Shown here: in pieces, positions 16,646-23,657 of the stretch
Numbering within the stretch: the stretch's first letter is position 1
How the letters are laid out: the number at the start of each line of letters is the position of its first letter
DNA from: Chloroflexota bacterium
GTDB taxonomy: Bacteria; Chloroflexota; Ktedonobacteria; Ktedonobacterales; Ktedonobacteraceae
Length of the DNA stretch: 24,584 nt
Direction of reading: 5' to 3'
Assembly (NCBI GenBank): GCA_902812455.1
Contig: CADDZH010000081.1
Coordinates: forward strand, 1-24,584
Position numbers and translations under genes: made by a program
Notes under the pieces: generated by a model
Databases searched by the model: none
What the model was told of the DNA's origin: nothing
What the model saw: only the letters and a program-made list of their open reading frames with translations

Positions 16646-17230
16646 CTACCAGTCCAGCCAGGTTGTTTTCTCCTCAAAGGGGATGGGATGGCGCTCAATT
16701 TTGGGGATTGCGGGGAAGCCAAGATACACGAAGGCCGTGATGTGGTCTTCTGGATCGATGCCAAGCCAGCGTTTCACGCGAGGATCGTAGGCGGCGTCAC
16801 CAGTTCGCCACATAGCTGCAAGCCCTAATTCTTCAGCGGTGAGGAGCATGTTTTGCACCGCTGCTGCCGTCGCCTCGATATTTTCGATGGCCAGCACTTT
16901 TGGCTGTTGAGGCCGCTCTGCTACCACTGCGATGACCACAGGTGAGCGGAGGAGCTTAGTGCGCTCTTTGTTGAGGAGCGCCTGTACCTTATCGTCGTCT
17001 TGAAGATATCCGCTCTCTTGCAGGCGAGATGCCAGGGATTCGGCCATGACCTCGCCGAGTTCTTGGCGGGCCTGCCCTGCCAGCACGATAAATTTCCAGG
17101 GTTGTACTTTATGATGATTGGGGGCGTGTGTTGCCGCCTCCAGGATGCGTTCTATTTGCTGGCGCGTTGGGCGTTCTGCGGTCATTTTGCCGATGCTACG
17201 GCGATTTTTTATGGTCTCGAAAACAGTCAT
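16646..17230 (-). CDS. Nitroreductase family FMN oxidoreductase
   Basis: A 194-residue protein of the YdjA-like branch of the nitroreductase family, FMN-dependent NAD(P)H oxidoreductases often acting on nitro or quinone compounds; the substrate here cannot be told. Features: FETIKNRRSIGKM at the start (FMN-phosphate Arg10-Arg11-Ser12), THAPNHHKVQPWKFIVL (34-50), and the C-terminal half with TAEELGLAAMWRTGDA and VYLGFP. ATG 17230 fits the family start; upstream GTGAGAAATC is a weak ribosome-binding site. It is convergent with apt. Confidence 0.92.
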   Translation of the reverse strand: MTVFETIKNRRSIGKMTAERPTRQQIERILEAATHAPNHHKVQPWKFIVLAGQARQELGEVMAESLASRLQESGYLQDDDKVQALLNKERTKLLRSPVVIAVVAERPQQPKVLAIENIEATAAAVQNMLLTAEELGLAAMWRTGDAAYDPRVKRWLGIDPEDHITAFVYLGFPAIPKIERHPIPFEEKTTWLDW

Positions 17231-17350
17231 CTTGATTTCTCACATCTTGTGATTATGGTGATAGTATTTAACGATACTAGATTGTACCGCATGGTGCAAT
17301 CTTCTTGTGAACCGAAGCGATAAAGAACTTTCATAAAGTAACAAACTTCG

Positions 17351-17495
17351 TGTGCAAGTTTTTTCCTTTGAGTACCGCTTACGGCGGCGAGAGGGAGGGG
17401 AAGAGAATGGGTCCCCAGCACACGGTCTCCCAGACCGCGTCCCCAAACCCCGCCAGGGGCGGCAGCCCCTGGACCCCGCTCAGAAAACTTGCACA
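17351..17495. mobile_element. 145-bp element with 12-bp terminal inverted repeats
   Basis: Perfect inverted ends TGTGCAAGTTTT (17351-17362) and AAAACTTGCACA (17484-17495) bound a GC-rich interior. It contains GGTCTCCCAGACC (a small hairpin) and a strong hairpin CCAGGGGC-GGCA-GCCCCTGG (17453-17472). No target-site duplication is evident (flanks CTTCG and TTGGG), and there is no coding potential. A non-autonomous transposable element or large structured repeat are both possible. Confidence 0.55.
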
Positions 17496-17579
17496 TTGGG
17501 TTAACAAGGGTTAGTCAGAGGAATATAGCATAGTCGATGATGATTTTAACGACCAAGTTCGGGAATACATATCATGTTG

Positions 17580-17873
17580 AGCGAGTGCAGCCCAGCCCTG
17601 AGCCCATTCGCTTCGCTCAGGGGAAACTCCGCGAAGGGGAAGGATCTCCAGCGATCGGCAGCGGATGTTTCGCTGCGCTCAACATGACATGGTGAGTTAC
17701 CGATCTTGTTTGTAAAAGTTCATCATCGGCACTGGGCGCGATCAATCGGGAACCTACGGATATACCCGAATGATTTTGTTCATGGTCAAAATCGGCGGTG
17801 GGCGCGATCAATCGGGTTCAGTGGCCGATGAATCGGCGGTGGGCGCGATCAATCGGCCCCTACAGGTGCCCCG
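17580..17873. repeat. Dispersed repeats in the nitroreductase-CDF space
   Basis: About 17596-17692 is a near copy of 11711-11800 (CCTGAGCCCATTCGCTTCGC... GGCAGCGGATGTTTCGC... CAACATGACATGG), with a short GGAAGG insertion. 17722-17873 holds GATCAATCGG-type hairpins, with CCTAC tails near 17753 and 17860 and the phrase TGATTTTGTTCAT near 17771 and again, altered, near 17875. Sequence 17231-17350 and 17496-17579 shows nothing recognisable. Confidence 0.8.
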
Positions 17874-17941
17874 ATGATTGTGTTCATTGCGGGCGCCATG
17901 CCAGGCCATAGCTTTGATAGTGTCACTTGCCCCCAGCAGAG

Positions 17942-19096
17942 TCATAGAGGCTCGTCCTGGGCGTGGATATGATGCCATCTCTGCACTATAGGGCGCTGGG
18001 CCTCCTGTAGATGGTGGGCTACTAACTGGTGATAGTCCTCTTCAGGGCCGTGCGGGTCAGTATGAATGATTGCCTCTGAGAGGCCTTTGATCTCGTGGAA
18101 GAGGCGATGGCGCACCTCTTCGGCGATGCCGTGCGCCTTTGCCAGCGTCAGTTCCGCATCCACCTCGATATTCAGTGCGACGTGCAACGTGTGTCCAACC
18201 CAGCGTGCCCGCACATCGTTTACACCTTCGACTCCTGGGACGCTGCTGGCGATATTCAGGATGGAGGGGACGATGTGAGGATCAACTGCATCGAGGAGGC
18301 GCTGCATGACGCTGCGCGTTGTCGAGTAAACAACGGTCAGTATCACAACAGTGATTACAAGACCGGCAATGGGGTCAGCGATGCGCAGGCCGAACCTGAC
18401 GCCGATGAGGCCGATAAGCGCGGCCAGTGAAGTGAGGCCATCGATACGCGAATGCTGCCCATCGGCCACAAGCGGCACGCTGTTGATACGCTTGCCGACA
18501 GCGCTCTTGTACTGAGCCATGATCTCGTTGCCGGCGACGCCGACCAGCGCGGCGGCCATACTAAAATACAACTGCGTGGGCACCGAGCCACTGGTCAGCT
18601 TGAGGATCGATTCTACAGCACCGGCAACTGCGCTGGCCATAATGACCAGGACGATAAACACTCCTGCCAGATCCTCAGCACGATAATAGCCATAGGTGTA
18701 GCGTTGATTGGCAGCGCGATTGGAGATCACGAAAGCGATCCAGAGGGCGACGGTTGTCAGCACGTCGCCGAGGTTGTGCAGGGCGTCGGCAAAGAGGCCC
18801 GCGCTACCGCCAATACCTGCGATGATAAACTGGATGATGGCGACCAGAAGCATGCCTGCCGTAGAAATCTGTACAGCTCGCAGTCCCGCCTGGTTGCCAT
18901 ATACATCGGCATTGACCTGCCCGTGTACATGGCCGTGTCCACCATGCTCATCATGCTCACCATGCTCATCATGCCCGCCGTGTGCGTCATGGTCGCCGTG
19001 AGTATGAGCTTCTAATGCCCCGTGATCATGCTCATGGTCGTGATCGTGGTCATGCTCATCATGGTCGTGTGTATGGTGGGTATGAGACCTTTGCAT
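17942..19096 (-). CDS. Cation diffusion facilitator (Zn/Co/Ni/Cd efflux), His-rich N-terminus
   Basis: A proton-coupled divalent metal exporter of the CDF family (CzcD/ZitB type), 384 residues. The first 60 residues contain 22 histidines interleaved with Asp, Glu and Gly, a likely cytoplasmic metal-buffering tail. Six membrane helices follow. The transport site is visible as HNLGD in TM2 (His107, Asp111) and HSRID in TM5 (His215, Asp219), the HxxxD pairs of the zinc-type branch. The C-terminal dimerisation domain (about 275-365) has PGVEGVNDVRARWVGHTLHV. I chose ATG 19096 (MQRSHTHHTHDHDEHD) with GGGAGGAT seven bases upstream; the frame runs 45 codons further but without such a site. Monocistronic; no metal-responsive operator was recognised. 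Confidence 0.95.
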   Translation of the reverse strand: MQRSHTHHTHDHDEHDHDHDHEHDHGALEAHTHGDHDAHGGHDEHGEHDEHGGHGHVHGQVNADVYGNQAGLRAVQISTAGMLLVAIIQFIIAGIGGSAGLFADALHNLGDVLTTVALWIAFVISNRAANQRYTYGYYRAEDLAGVFIVLVIMASAVAGAVESILKLTSGSVPTQLYFSMAAALVGVAGNEIMAQYKSAVGKRINSVPLVADGQHSRIDGLTSLAALIGLIGVRFGLRIADPIAGLVITVVILTVVYSTTRSVMQRLLDAVDPHIVPSILNIASSVPGVEGVNDVRARWVGHTLHVALNIEVDAELTLAKAHGIAEEVRHRLFHEIKGLSEAIIHTDPHGPEEDYHQLVAHHLQEAQRPIVQRWHHIHAQDEPL

Positions 19097-19239
19097 GCTG
19101 ATCCTCCCTCTGGTGCTGAGAGCGAGGGCGAGGGCGAGGGCAAGCCTCGCCCCTACCCTCACAGAGTTTCGATCCCCGATTGTTGGTAGAATTATATTTT
19201 CTTCTTTAGTATACACGCTTGTTTTAGCCAACGGGATAC
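19097..19239. other. Leader of the CDF gene with GAGGGC repeat
   Basis: Contains a short tandem GCGAGG run and a hairpin AGGGCGAGGGCAAGCCTCGCCCCTA near 19127-19155, a variant of the CCTAC-tailed repeats. The rest (19160-19239) shows nothing I can name. Confidence 0.5.
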
Positions 19240-19394
19240 CACTGATTTCTGGTGATTACCCGTGAGCAGAGGCAGGGCGGGGACAAGCCGGGGGGATAAA
19301 CCGGGCCCCTACTATGGTGACGGGTGGCCCCTTCAGTGGTTTGGTGCAGCAAAGGATCTCTTACTGACTTACGGGTAATTACCAGCACTGATTT
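19240..19394. mobile_element. MITE-like element with 18-bp inverted ends and 9-bp target duplication
   Basis: A 137-base segment (19249-19385) begins CTGGTGATTACCCGTGAG and ends CTTACGGGTAATTACCAG, inverted ends matching at 16 of 18 bases. It is flanked immediately by the perfect direct repeat CACTGATTT at 19240-19248 and 19386-19394. This is the structure left by transposition. The interior has GGGGACAAGCC and GATAAACCGGGCCCCTAC repeat units and no open frame of note, so it is non-autonomous. Its left end recurs at 4537-4554 over the lepB stop. A 9-bp duplication is used by several insertion-sequence families, so the mobilising transposase cannot be named. Confidence 0.75.
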
Positions 19395-19417
19395 GGTTGC
19401 AAGCGATTCCCTGCTGA

Positions 19418-20251
19418 TCAAATCTTATGGGCCGTCACCAACCAGTGGCGCGGTATAGCAGGAAGTATCCGGGGGATGACAGGATAGGGCCAGCGAGCAT
19501 AGTTTGCCTCTGCTTCCCCAGGCTGGGTCAGCGTAGCCTGCCAGCCGCGTGAGGAAAGCTCCGCCTCTGGATCGTCCATCGTGCCAATCCAGGGAGTTCC
19601 AGCGTTGGCCATGGATTCGACCAGTGGCTGCGTCCAGGGAGAAGTGAGCATGGTACTGTTAATGATATCGAAGCCCATCCAGCTTGCGGGCGAGGACAAG
19701 CTTGTGATCTCATCCAGCAGGCGCCTGATGTGCTCATTGGGCAGGTACTGGAGGAATCCCTCAAGCAGCCAGGCGGAGGGCTGTCGTGAATGGAAACCGG
19801 CCTGGAGGAGGGCTTCACTCCAGGAGGTAGTGAGATCCACTGGAATGGCTTTCCGCTCGCAGGTTGGTTGGGCACCAGCAGCAGTCAGTGCTTGTTCTTT
19901 GTACTCCAGGACCTCGGGCTGATCAAGCTCGAAGAGGCGCATGTGTTCGGGCCATGTGAGCCGAAACGCCCGGGTATCCAGACCCGCAGCCATTAACACG
20001 ACCTGTCGAATCGCATACTGGCCCGTCACACGTTGGAGGAAGTCGTCGAAGAAGCGCGTGCGCACAATGATGGAGATTCCTTTGTCTATCGACCGGTGTT
20101 CAACCCACTCCTCGCCCTCCTTGCCTGCCAGAGCGGCTGCCCAGCGATCGCTGAACAGGCGATCCTCACGCAGGTTCTCCCTGGCGCGCGCACCTGCCGT
20201 CCAGCGTGCAGTCAATCCCAAGAGATGATGAGATGAGGTGTTCTCCGGCAT
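19418..20251 (-). CDS. Class I SAM-dependent methyltransferase (LCMT/TIGR00027-like)
   Basis: A 277-residue methyltransferase of the leucine-carboxyl-methyltransferase-like family. Visible: an N-terminal helical lid (GLTARWTAGARARENLRED, 12-30), the SAM-binding motif VVLMAAGLDTRAF (84-96), the acidic strand LFELDQPEVLEYK (106-118) whose Asp should contact SAM ribose, and LLEGFLQYLP, the family's post-IV motif. Family members methylate carboxyls or hydroxyls of proteins or natural products; the substrate here is unknown. I chose ATG 20251 with AAGGAG nine bases upstream; an upstream extension of 41 codons has no support. It sits about 280 bases downstream of the secreted-protein gene on the same strand, separated by strong hairpins. 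Confidence 0.9.
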   Translation of the reverse strand: MPENTSSHHLLGLTARWTAGARARENLREDRLFSDRWAAALAGKEGEEWVEHRSIDKGISIIVRTRFFDDFLQRVTGQYAIRQVVLMAAGLDTRAFRLTWPEHMRLFELDQPEVLEYKEQALTAAGAQPTCERKAIPVDLTTSWSEALLQAGFHSRQPSAWLLEGFLQYLPNEHIRRLLDEITSLSSPASWMGFDIINSTMLTSPWTQPLVESMANAGTPWIGTMDDPEAELSSRGWQATLTQPGEAEANYARWPYPVIPRILPAIPRHWLVTAHKI

Positions 20252-20359
20252 ATTCTTGTGCTCCTTGTTTGCTGAAGGTGAGTAGGTTTGCTGGAGGCGA
20301 GTATAGCAGAGGGCAATAAAAGAGGCAAGGGACCCTGCTGGCGGATGTAAGCGCAGGCA

Positions 20360-20395
20360 ATGGCCGGTCTGCACTCATGAATGCAGACCGGCCAT
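20360..20395. terminator. Strong 14-bp hairpin, possible terminator of the secreted-protein gene
   Basis: ATGGCCGGTCTGCA at 20360-20373 and its perfect complement at 20382-20395 enclose an eight-base loop. Read on the minus strand it lies about 145 bases past the secreted-protein stop and upstream of the methyltransferase. There is no T-run, so intrinsic termination is only a guess. Confidence 0.4.
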
Positions 20396-20459
20396 CGTTA
20401 CTAAGAGATGCAGCCAATAGAGTCGAAACTATTCGCTTCCACCACTGCCCGCATGAGCA

Positions 20460-20518
20460 CCACGAGATGTAGCCTGGCCCCCACAAGGGAGGCCATTACA
20501 TCTCGTGGCCTCCCTTGT
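20460..20518. repeat. Two overlapping, mutually exclusive hairpins
   Basis: Hairpin A pairs 20460-20471 (CCACGAGATGTA) with 20497-20508. Hairpin B pairs 20483-20495 (ACAAGGGAGGCCA) with 20506-20518; both are perfect. Their right arms overlap at 20506-20508 and B's left arm lies in A's loop, so only one can form fully. B is extended by CCTGG(C)CCC outside, and CTTGTAGGGACCAGG is a reverse-oriented CCTAC-type repeat. Confidence 0.6.
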
Positions 20519-20537
20519 AGGGACCAGGGCCTTGTTA

Positions 20538-22325
20538 CTAAGCAGACACCTCGTAGGTGCGCGTGCCCCAGTTGGCGTTAGAAATCTGCCTGGACGGAGG
20601 TGGAACGTACTCCGAAGCCATCCAGATGTTCGAGCTGAAGGGATCAAGCGTAGCCCACGAGTAGTCACCCCAGCGGCAACCAGGAGCTGCCGGCCCGTTG
20701 CAGGTGAAGGTATCGCTGTATGACCCGCTGCCCGTGGCGGCGACAACGACTGCGCCCGCGTTTTTGCCGTGCGGTCCATCAGGGACTACTGTATAAGCAG
20801 CACTAGGGTTGGTGGTTGAGTTCGTGATGGAGAAGGCCATCTCGACGGTGCTATCCTTGCTCTGCATGATCGCCGGGTACAGGATGTACAGGCCAGAAGC
20901 GGCAATATAGCCCTGGTGCTTGATACGTGCCTTAACTGTGAGCGAAACTTGCAGCGCAGGCTCAATGTCCCACCAGGCGACACCATCGCGTGGCGTGCTA
21001 TCGCCCTTGATCAGGATGCCTGTTGACAGCGCGCCCAGCAGGTTGCCGTTGATATACTCCACCTGCTGCATGCGGTCGTCATCCGAGTTGAGTACGTTGC
21101 CGTTCGGCTCGGGAGCGGGATTGGGCTGGGCGTAGGCCTCACTATTGATAACGGTCGGATTGCTCAGCGTAGGGGTTCCGCCCGCAGTGACCGCGGCCTG
21201 GTTCGTGATGGCGAAGATGCCCAGGCGGTGATCGTAGGAGGTGTTATTGCCGTTGGCATCCACGACGAACGCATGCAGCAGGTATTCCGCCGGAGCCCTG
21301 GGATCAAGGGTGATGGCCGGCTGCAGCGTCTCGATCAATATCCCCTGGTCGCTCAGGTGCGCGAACTCCACATAGTTAGCAGTACCACCTGTGCCTGATG
21401 CGAGTTGAGATTTCGAAATAGCATACACCTCGGCCCCATTGTAGTACGGGCTTGTGGCTATGGGGAACTCGTTGCTGCTGACGTAGATGTTGTAGGCATC
21501 GAGGCCGAGCAACGGCTGATCCCCGAAGCAGGGGCAATGTGGGTAGCTGGCATCGGTCGTGTCGAAGCGATACACAAAGAAGGTAGCGTCCTGGTGCAGC
21601 ACGGTGACATCGAGATGCGAGGTGCTATTGGTGAAATTAATGGCGAGAACGGTGAAGAAGAAGTCCTGTGTCTGCGTATCGTACTGGCAGCGCGGGTCGC
21701 TCAGGAACGTACCGGTACCCGTGCTAGGGTTAAACGGGGTCTCCTGGAATAAGTAGGATAGACTGATAGCGTGCGGAAGGAGCGGCGTACCGTTGGTGGT
21801 ATAGATATTATATACTAAATTGACGGGCTCAATCACAACCTCTTGTCCAAATGTGGCAAGAGGGCCGACACATAGTCCCTGATCGGGCGGTGCAAGGATA
21901 AAGCTGTTGGCTGCCGCGTTGTCCTTGTCGCTAGCTCCGTCAAAGCTCTGTAGTAGTTTGCCTGAACTTCCCTTACTATTTTTTTTCGTATGTGAAGTAG
22001 CAGGTGAACTGACTGCTGTCGCGGTGGCCGAGGGCATAACCGAAGCTCTTGAATGGACAGCACCGTTTATGCCCATGCGATTGACTTTGAATGATAGGTG
22101 GACAGGCTGTCCCGATTCCGTTGGCTGTGCTGGCGCATTCTTGAGATTGAAGGGGCCTGCGGCGGTGGCTGTCCCCTTTACCGGGGTGGAACTACTGGCG
22201 GAGCTAGTGGCCGCATGGATGGCCTGCCCATGAAAAAGCGCCGTCAGTGTAAATGCGCCGGCAAGAACAATAATAGTGACAAGCGAAAAGAGTATGCTCA
22301 CTTTTGAGCGGGTAAAGAAACGCAT
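20538..22325 (-). CDS. Large secreted protein of unknown function
   Basis: A 595-residue exported protein. It has a signal peptide of about 39 residues (basic MRFFTRSK, hydrophobic core, AIHA-A cleavage-like end), then a Ser/Thr/Ala/Pro-rich spacer to about 120 with KKNSKGSSGK. A long mostly beta domain of Asn/Thr/Asp-rich strands carries a few Cys, and the C-terminal stretch has RWGDYSWATLDP, SNIWMASEY and NWGTRTYEV. WGDYS-type motifs occur in beta-propeller-like secreted proteins, but I do not recognise a family or catalytic site. ATG 22325 follows GAGGAT eight bases upstream. That ribosome-binding segment (GGAAAGTGAGGAT) is repeated 23 bases further up as GGAAAGTGGGGAT. A possible promoter is TTCACA (22401-22396) with TGTAAC (22377-22372), spacer 18. 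Confidence 0.85.
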   Translation of the reverse strand: MRFFTRSKVSILFSLVTIIVLAGAFTLTALFHGQAIHAATSSASSSTPVKGTATAAGPFNLKNAPAQPTESGQPVHLSFKVNRMGINGAVHSRASVMPSATATAVSSPATSHTKKNSKGSSGKLLQSFDGASDKDNAAANSFILAPPDQGLCVGPLATFGQEVVIEPVNLVYNIYTTNGTPLLPHAISLSYLFQETPFNPSTGTGTFLSDPRCQYDTQTQDFFFTVLAINFTNSTSHLDVTVLHQDATFFVYRFDTTDASYPHCPCFGDQPLLGLDAYNIYVSSNEFPIATSPYYNGAEVYAISKSQLASGTGGTANYVEFAHLSDQGILIETLQPAITLDPRAPAEYLLHAFVVDANGNNTSYDHRLGIFAITNQAAVTAGGTPTLSNPTVINSEAYAQPNPAPEPNGNVLNSDDDRMQQVEYINGNLLGALSTGILIKGDSTPRDGVAWWDIEPALQVSLTVKARIKHQGYIAASGLYILYPAIMQSKDSTVEMAFSITNSTTNPSAAYTVVPDGPHGKNAGAVVVAATGSGSYSDTFTCNGPAAPGCRWGDYSWATLDPFSSNIWMASEYVPPPSRQISNANWGTRTYEVSA

Positions 22326-22630
22326 AAAACATCCTCACTTTCCAACATCAACCATCCCCACTTTCCGAGATGTTACACTGTAAAAATACAATCTTTGTGA
22401 ACATGGCCCGGTATGTCTCTCTAGAAGCCCTGGCACAAGGCTGTTCTTTTCCCATGAAGGGGGTGAGAGATATGGCCGTGTTCCCTCGACTACATATAAT
22501 TATGGTTGGAAGGGACTAAGGATCAGGTTAAGATTGGGTTGAGATCGAGTTAAGGGCAGGCCTGCTCTGGCCTGATTTCGCGTTGATTTGTGCAACTAGC
22601 CCTTCGCAAAGGATGATTGAGGAGTTACAC
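22326..22630. other. Divergent regulatory space between secreted protein and histidine phosphatase
   Basis: Apart from the duplicated segment near the secreted-protein start and the 11-bp-periodic repeats listed separately, it holds a TATAAT at 22495-22500 on the plus strand without a clear -35. No dispersed repeats occur here, unlike most other spaces in the window. Confidence 0.4.
22527..22556 (+). promoter_or_regulatory. Three 11-bp direct repeats, PhoB/OmpR-type operator candidate
   Basis: GTTAAG at 22527, GTTGAG at 22538 and GTTAAG at 22549 are spaced by exactly 11 bases, one helical turn. Direct repeats of this period are the usual binding pattern of OmpR/PhoB-class response regulators, for example pho boxes. 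It lies between a possible -10 (22495) and the phosphatase start, and about 200 bases from the divergent secreted-protein start. The regulator is unknown. Confidence 0.35.
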
Positions 22631-23320
22631 GTGACGGAAATAGTAATGGAAGATCCTTTTTTACTGCGGCGCAATCATGCCGCTGAAGTTTTTATTATCC
22701 GGCACGGAGATGCCATTCCAGGAGAGGATGAAATTATTCCCAGCGGAATCTATGACGATCTGCCTTTGAGTCGTATTGGTCGCGAACAGGCTCAGGCACT
22801 TGCCGGACGCCTGGACAATACTGGTTTTGACGCTATCTATAGCAGCCCCTTGCGTCGTTGCATGGAGACAGCAGCGCCCTTGGCCGAGCGCTTAGGCATA
22901 AAGGTTACCATTGTTCCCGATTTGAAGGAAATCAGGCTCGGCGAGGTACACCCGCTGCCCAGCGATGTAAACGACCTGGCGGCTTTGACTCAAGCCTTGA
23001 AAGAACGCCAGAACGACATCGTGCGCATCGCTGGCGCAAGCGGCAACTGGGACTCGATAGAGAATAGCGAGCCATCGAAAGCGTTCCGCAAGCGCGTTGT
23101 CGAAGCCCTGGATGGCATCGCCAACAGGCATATAGGGGGACGAATAGCCGTATTTTCACATGGCGGTGTCGTCAATGCCTATGTCGCCGAAGTGCTGGGA
23201 TTAGAAAGAGATTTTTTCTTCCCCGCCGCTAATACCTCGATCAGTGTGGTGCGTGTATCGGGCAAGCATCGCGTGCTCTATGTCTTGAATGACCTGGCGC
23301 ACGTCAGACGGCACGGCTAA
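22631..23320 (+). CDS. Histidine phosphatase superfamily (phosphoglycerate mutase-like) protein
   Basis: A 229-residue branch-1 histidine phosphatase. Motifs: RHG at 24-26 (nucleophile His25), SSPLRRCMETA (71-81), the acid residue in the EIRLGE segment (100-105), and FSHGG (175-179, second catalytic His177). These enzymes act as phosphatases or cofactor-dependent mutases; the substrate is not predictable, though alpha-ribazole phosphatase and broad small-molecule phosphatases share this layout. I chose GTG 22631 because GAGGAG lies six to seven bases upstream; ATG 22613 and TTG 22583 upstream and ATG 22646 downstream are alternatives. Single gene, divergent from the secreted protein. Confidence 0.93.
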   Translation: MTEIVMEDPFLLRRNHAAEVFIIRHGDAIPGEDEIIPSGIYDDLPLSRIGREQAQALAGRLDNTGFDAIYSSPLRRCMETAAPLAERLGIKVTIVPDLKEIRLGEVHPLPSDVNDLAALTQALKERQNDIVRIAGASGNWDSIENSEPSKAFRKRVVEALDGIANRHIGGRIAVFSHGGVVNAYVAEVLGLERDFFFPAANTSISVVRVSGKHRVLYVLNDLAHVRRHG

Positions 23321-23600
23321 AAAAGCGAATTGGTACCGTAAGCAGGACAGGGACAAGCCTTGTCCCTACAGGCATTGGTGAGTTGACAGAACCGTATCGC
23401 TATGGCAGACCGAGCAGGGCAGGGACAAGCCCTGTCCCTACCCTAGATGGCGGGTGCCAGCACCGTTACCAGGACAGGGACAAGCCCTGTCCCTACAGTC
23501 TTTCCCTATGCGGTTGGCAAAGTTCATCAGGAGACGAGCCGCTTAAGAGGCGGGTTCACGGAAAACCTACCCTTGTAAAACCAGCCCGGCCCCCTACGAA
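23321..23600. repeat. Three GGGACAAGCC hairpins plus a composite repeat
   Basis: Palindromes AGGGACAAGCCTTGTCCCT (23349-23367) and AGGGAC...GTCCCT (23421-23439 and 23476-23494) are each followed by AC to make the CCCTAC tail. 23531-23596 repeats the GACGAGCCGCTTAAGAGG... AAACCTACCCTTGT block of 4775-4845 and 15955-16010. The first hairpin is preceded by TTGGTACCGTAAGCAGGACAGG, which resembles the element ends at 4537 and 19249. Confidence 0.8.
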
Positions 23601-23625
23601 TCTATGCGAGCATTTGGATGGCACC

Positions 23626-23657
23626 CTAGTAGGCCTACATACTAGTAGGCCTACATA
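23626..23657. repeat. Two perfect tandem 16-bp palindromic units at the 3' end of the YtxH-like gene
   Basis: CTAGTAGGCCTACATA occurs twice in succession (23626-23641, 23642-23657), each with the ten-base palindrome GTAGGCCTAC. The stop codon of the adjoining gene (TAG, 23653-23651) lies inside the second unit. It may be an end-of-transcript structure or a protein-binding site. Confidence 0.7.

Noticed and set aside
18452..19015. 187-codon frame antisense to the CDF gene
   Set aside because: Shadow of the membrane and His-rich coding sequence; no start signal.
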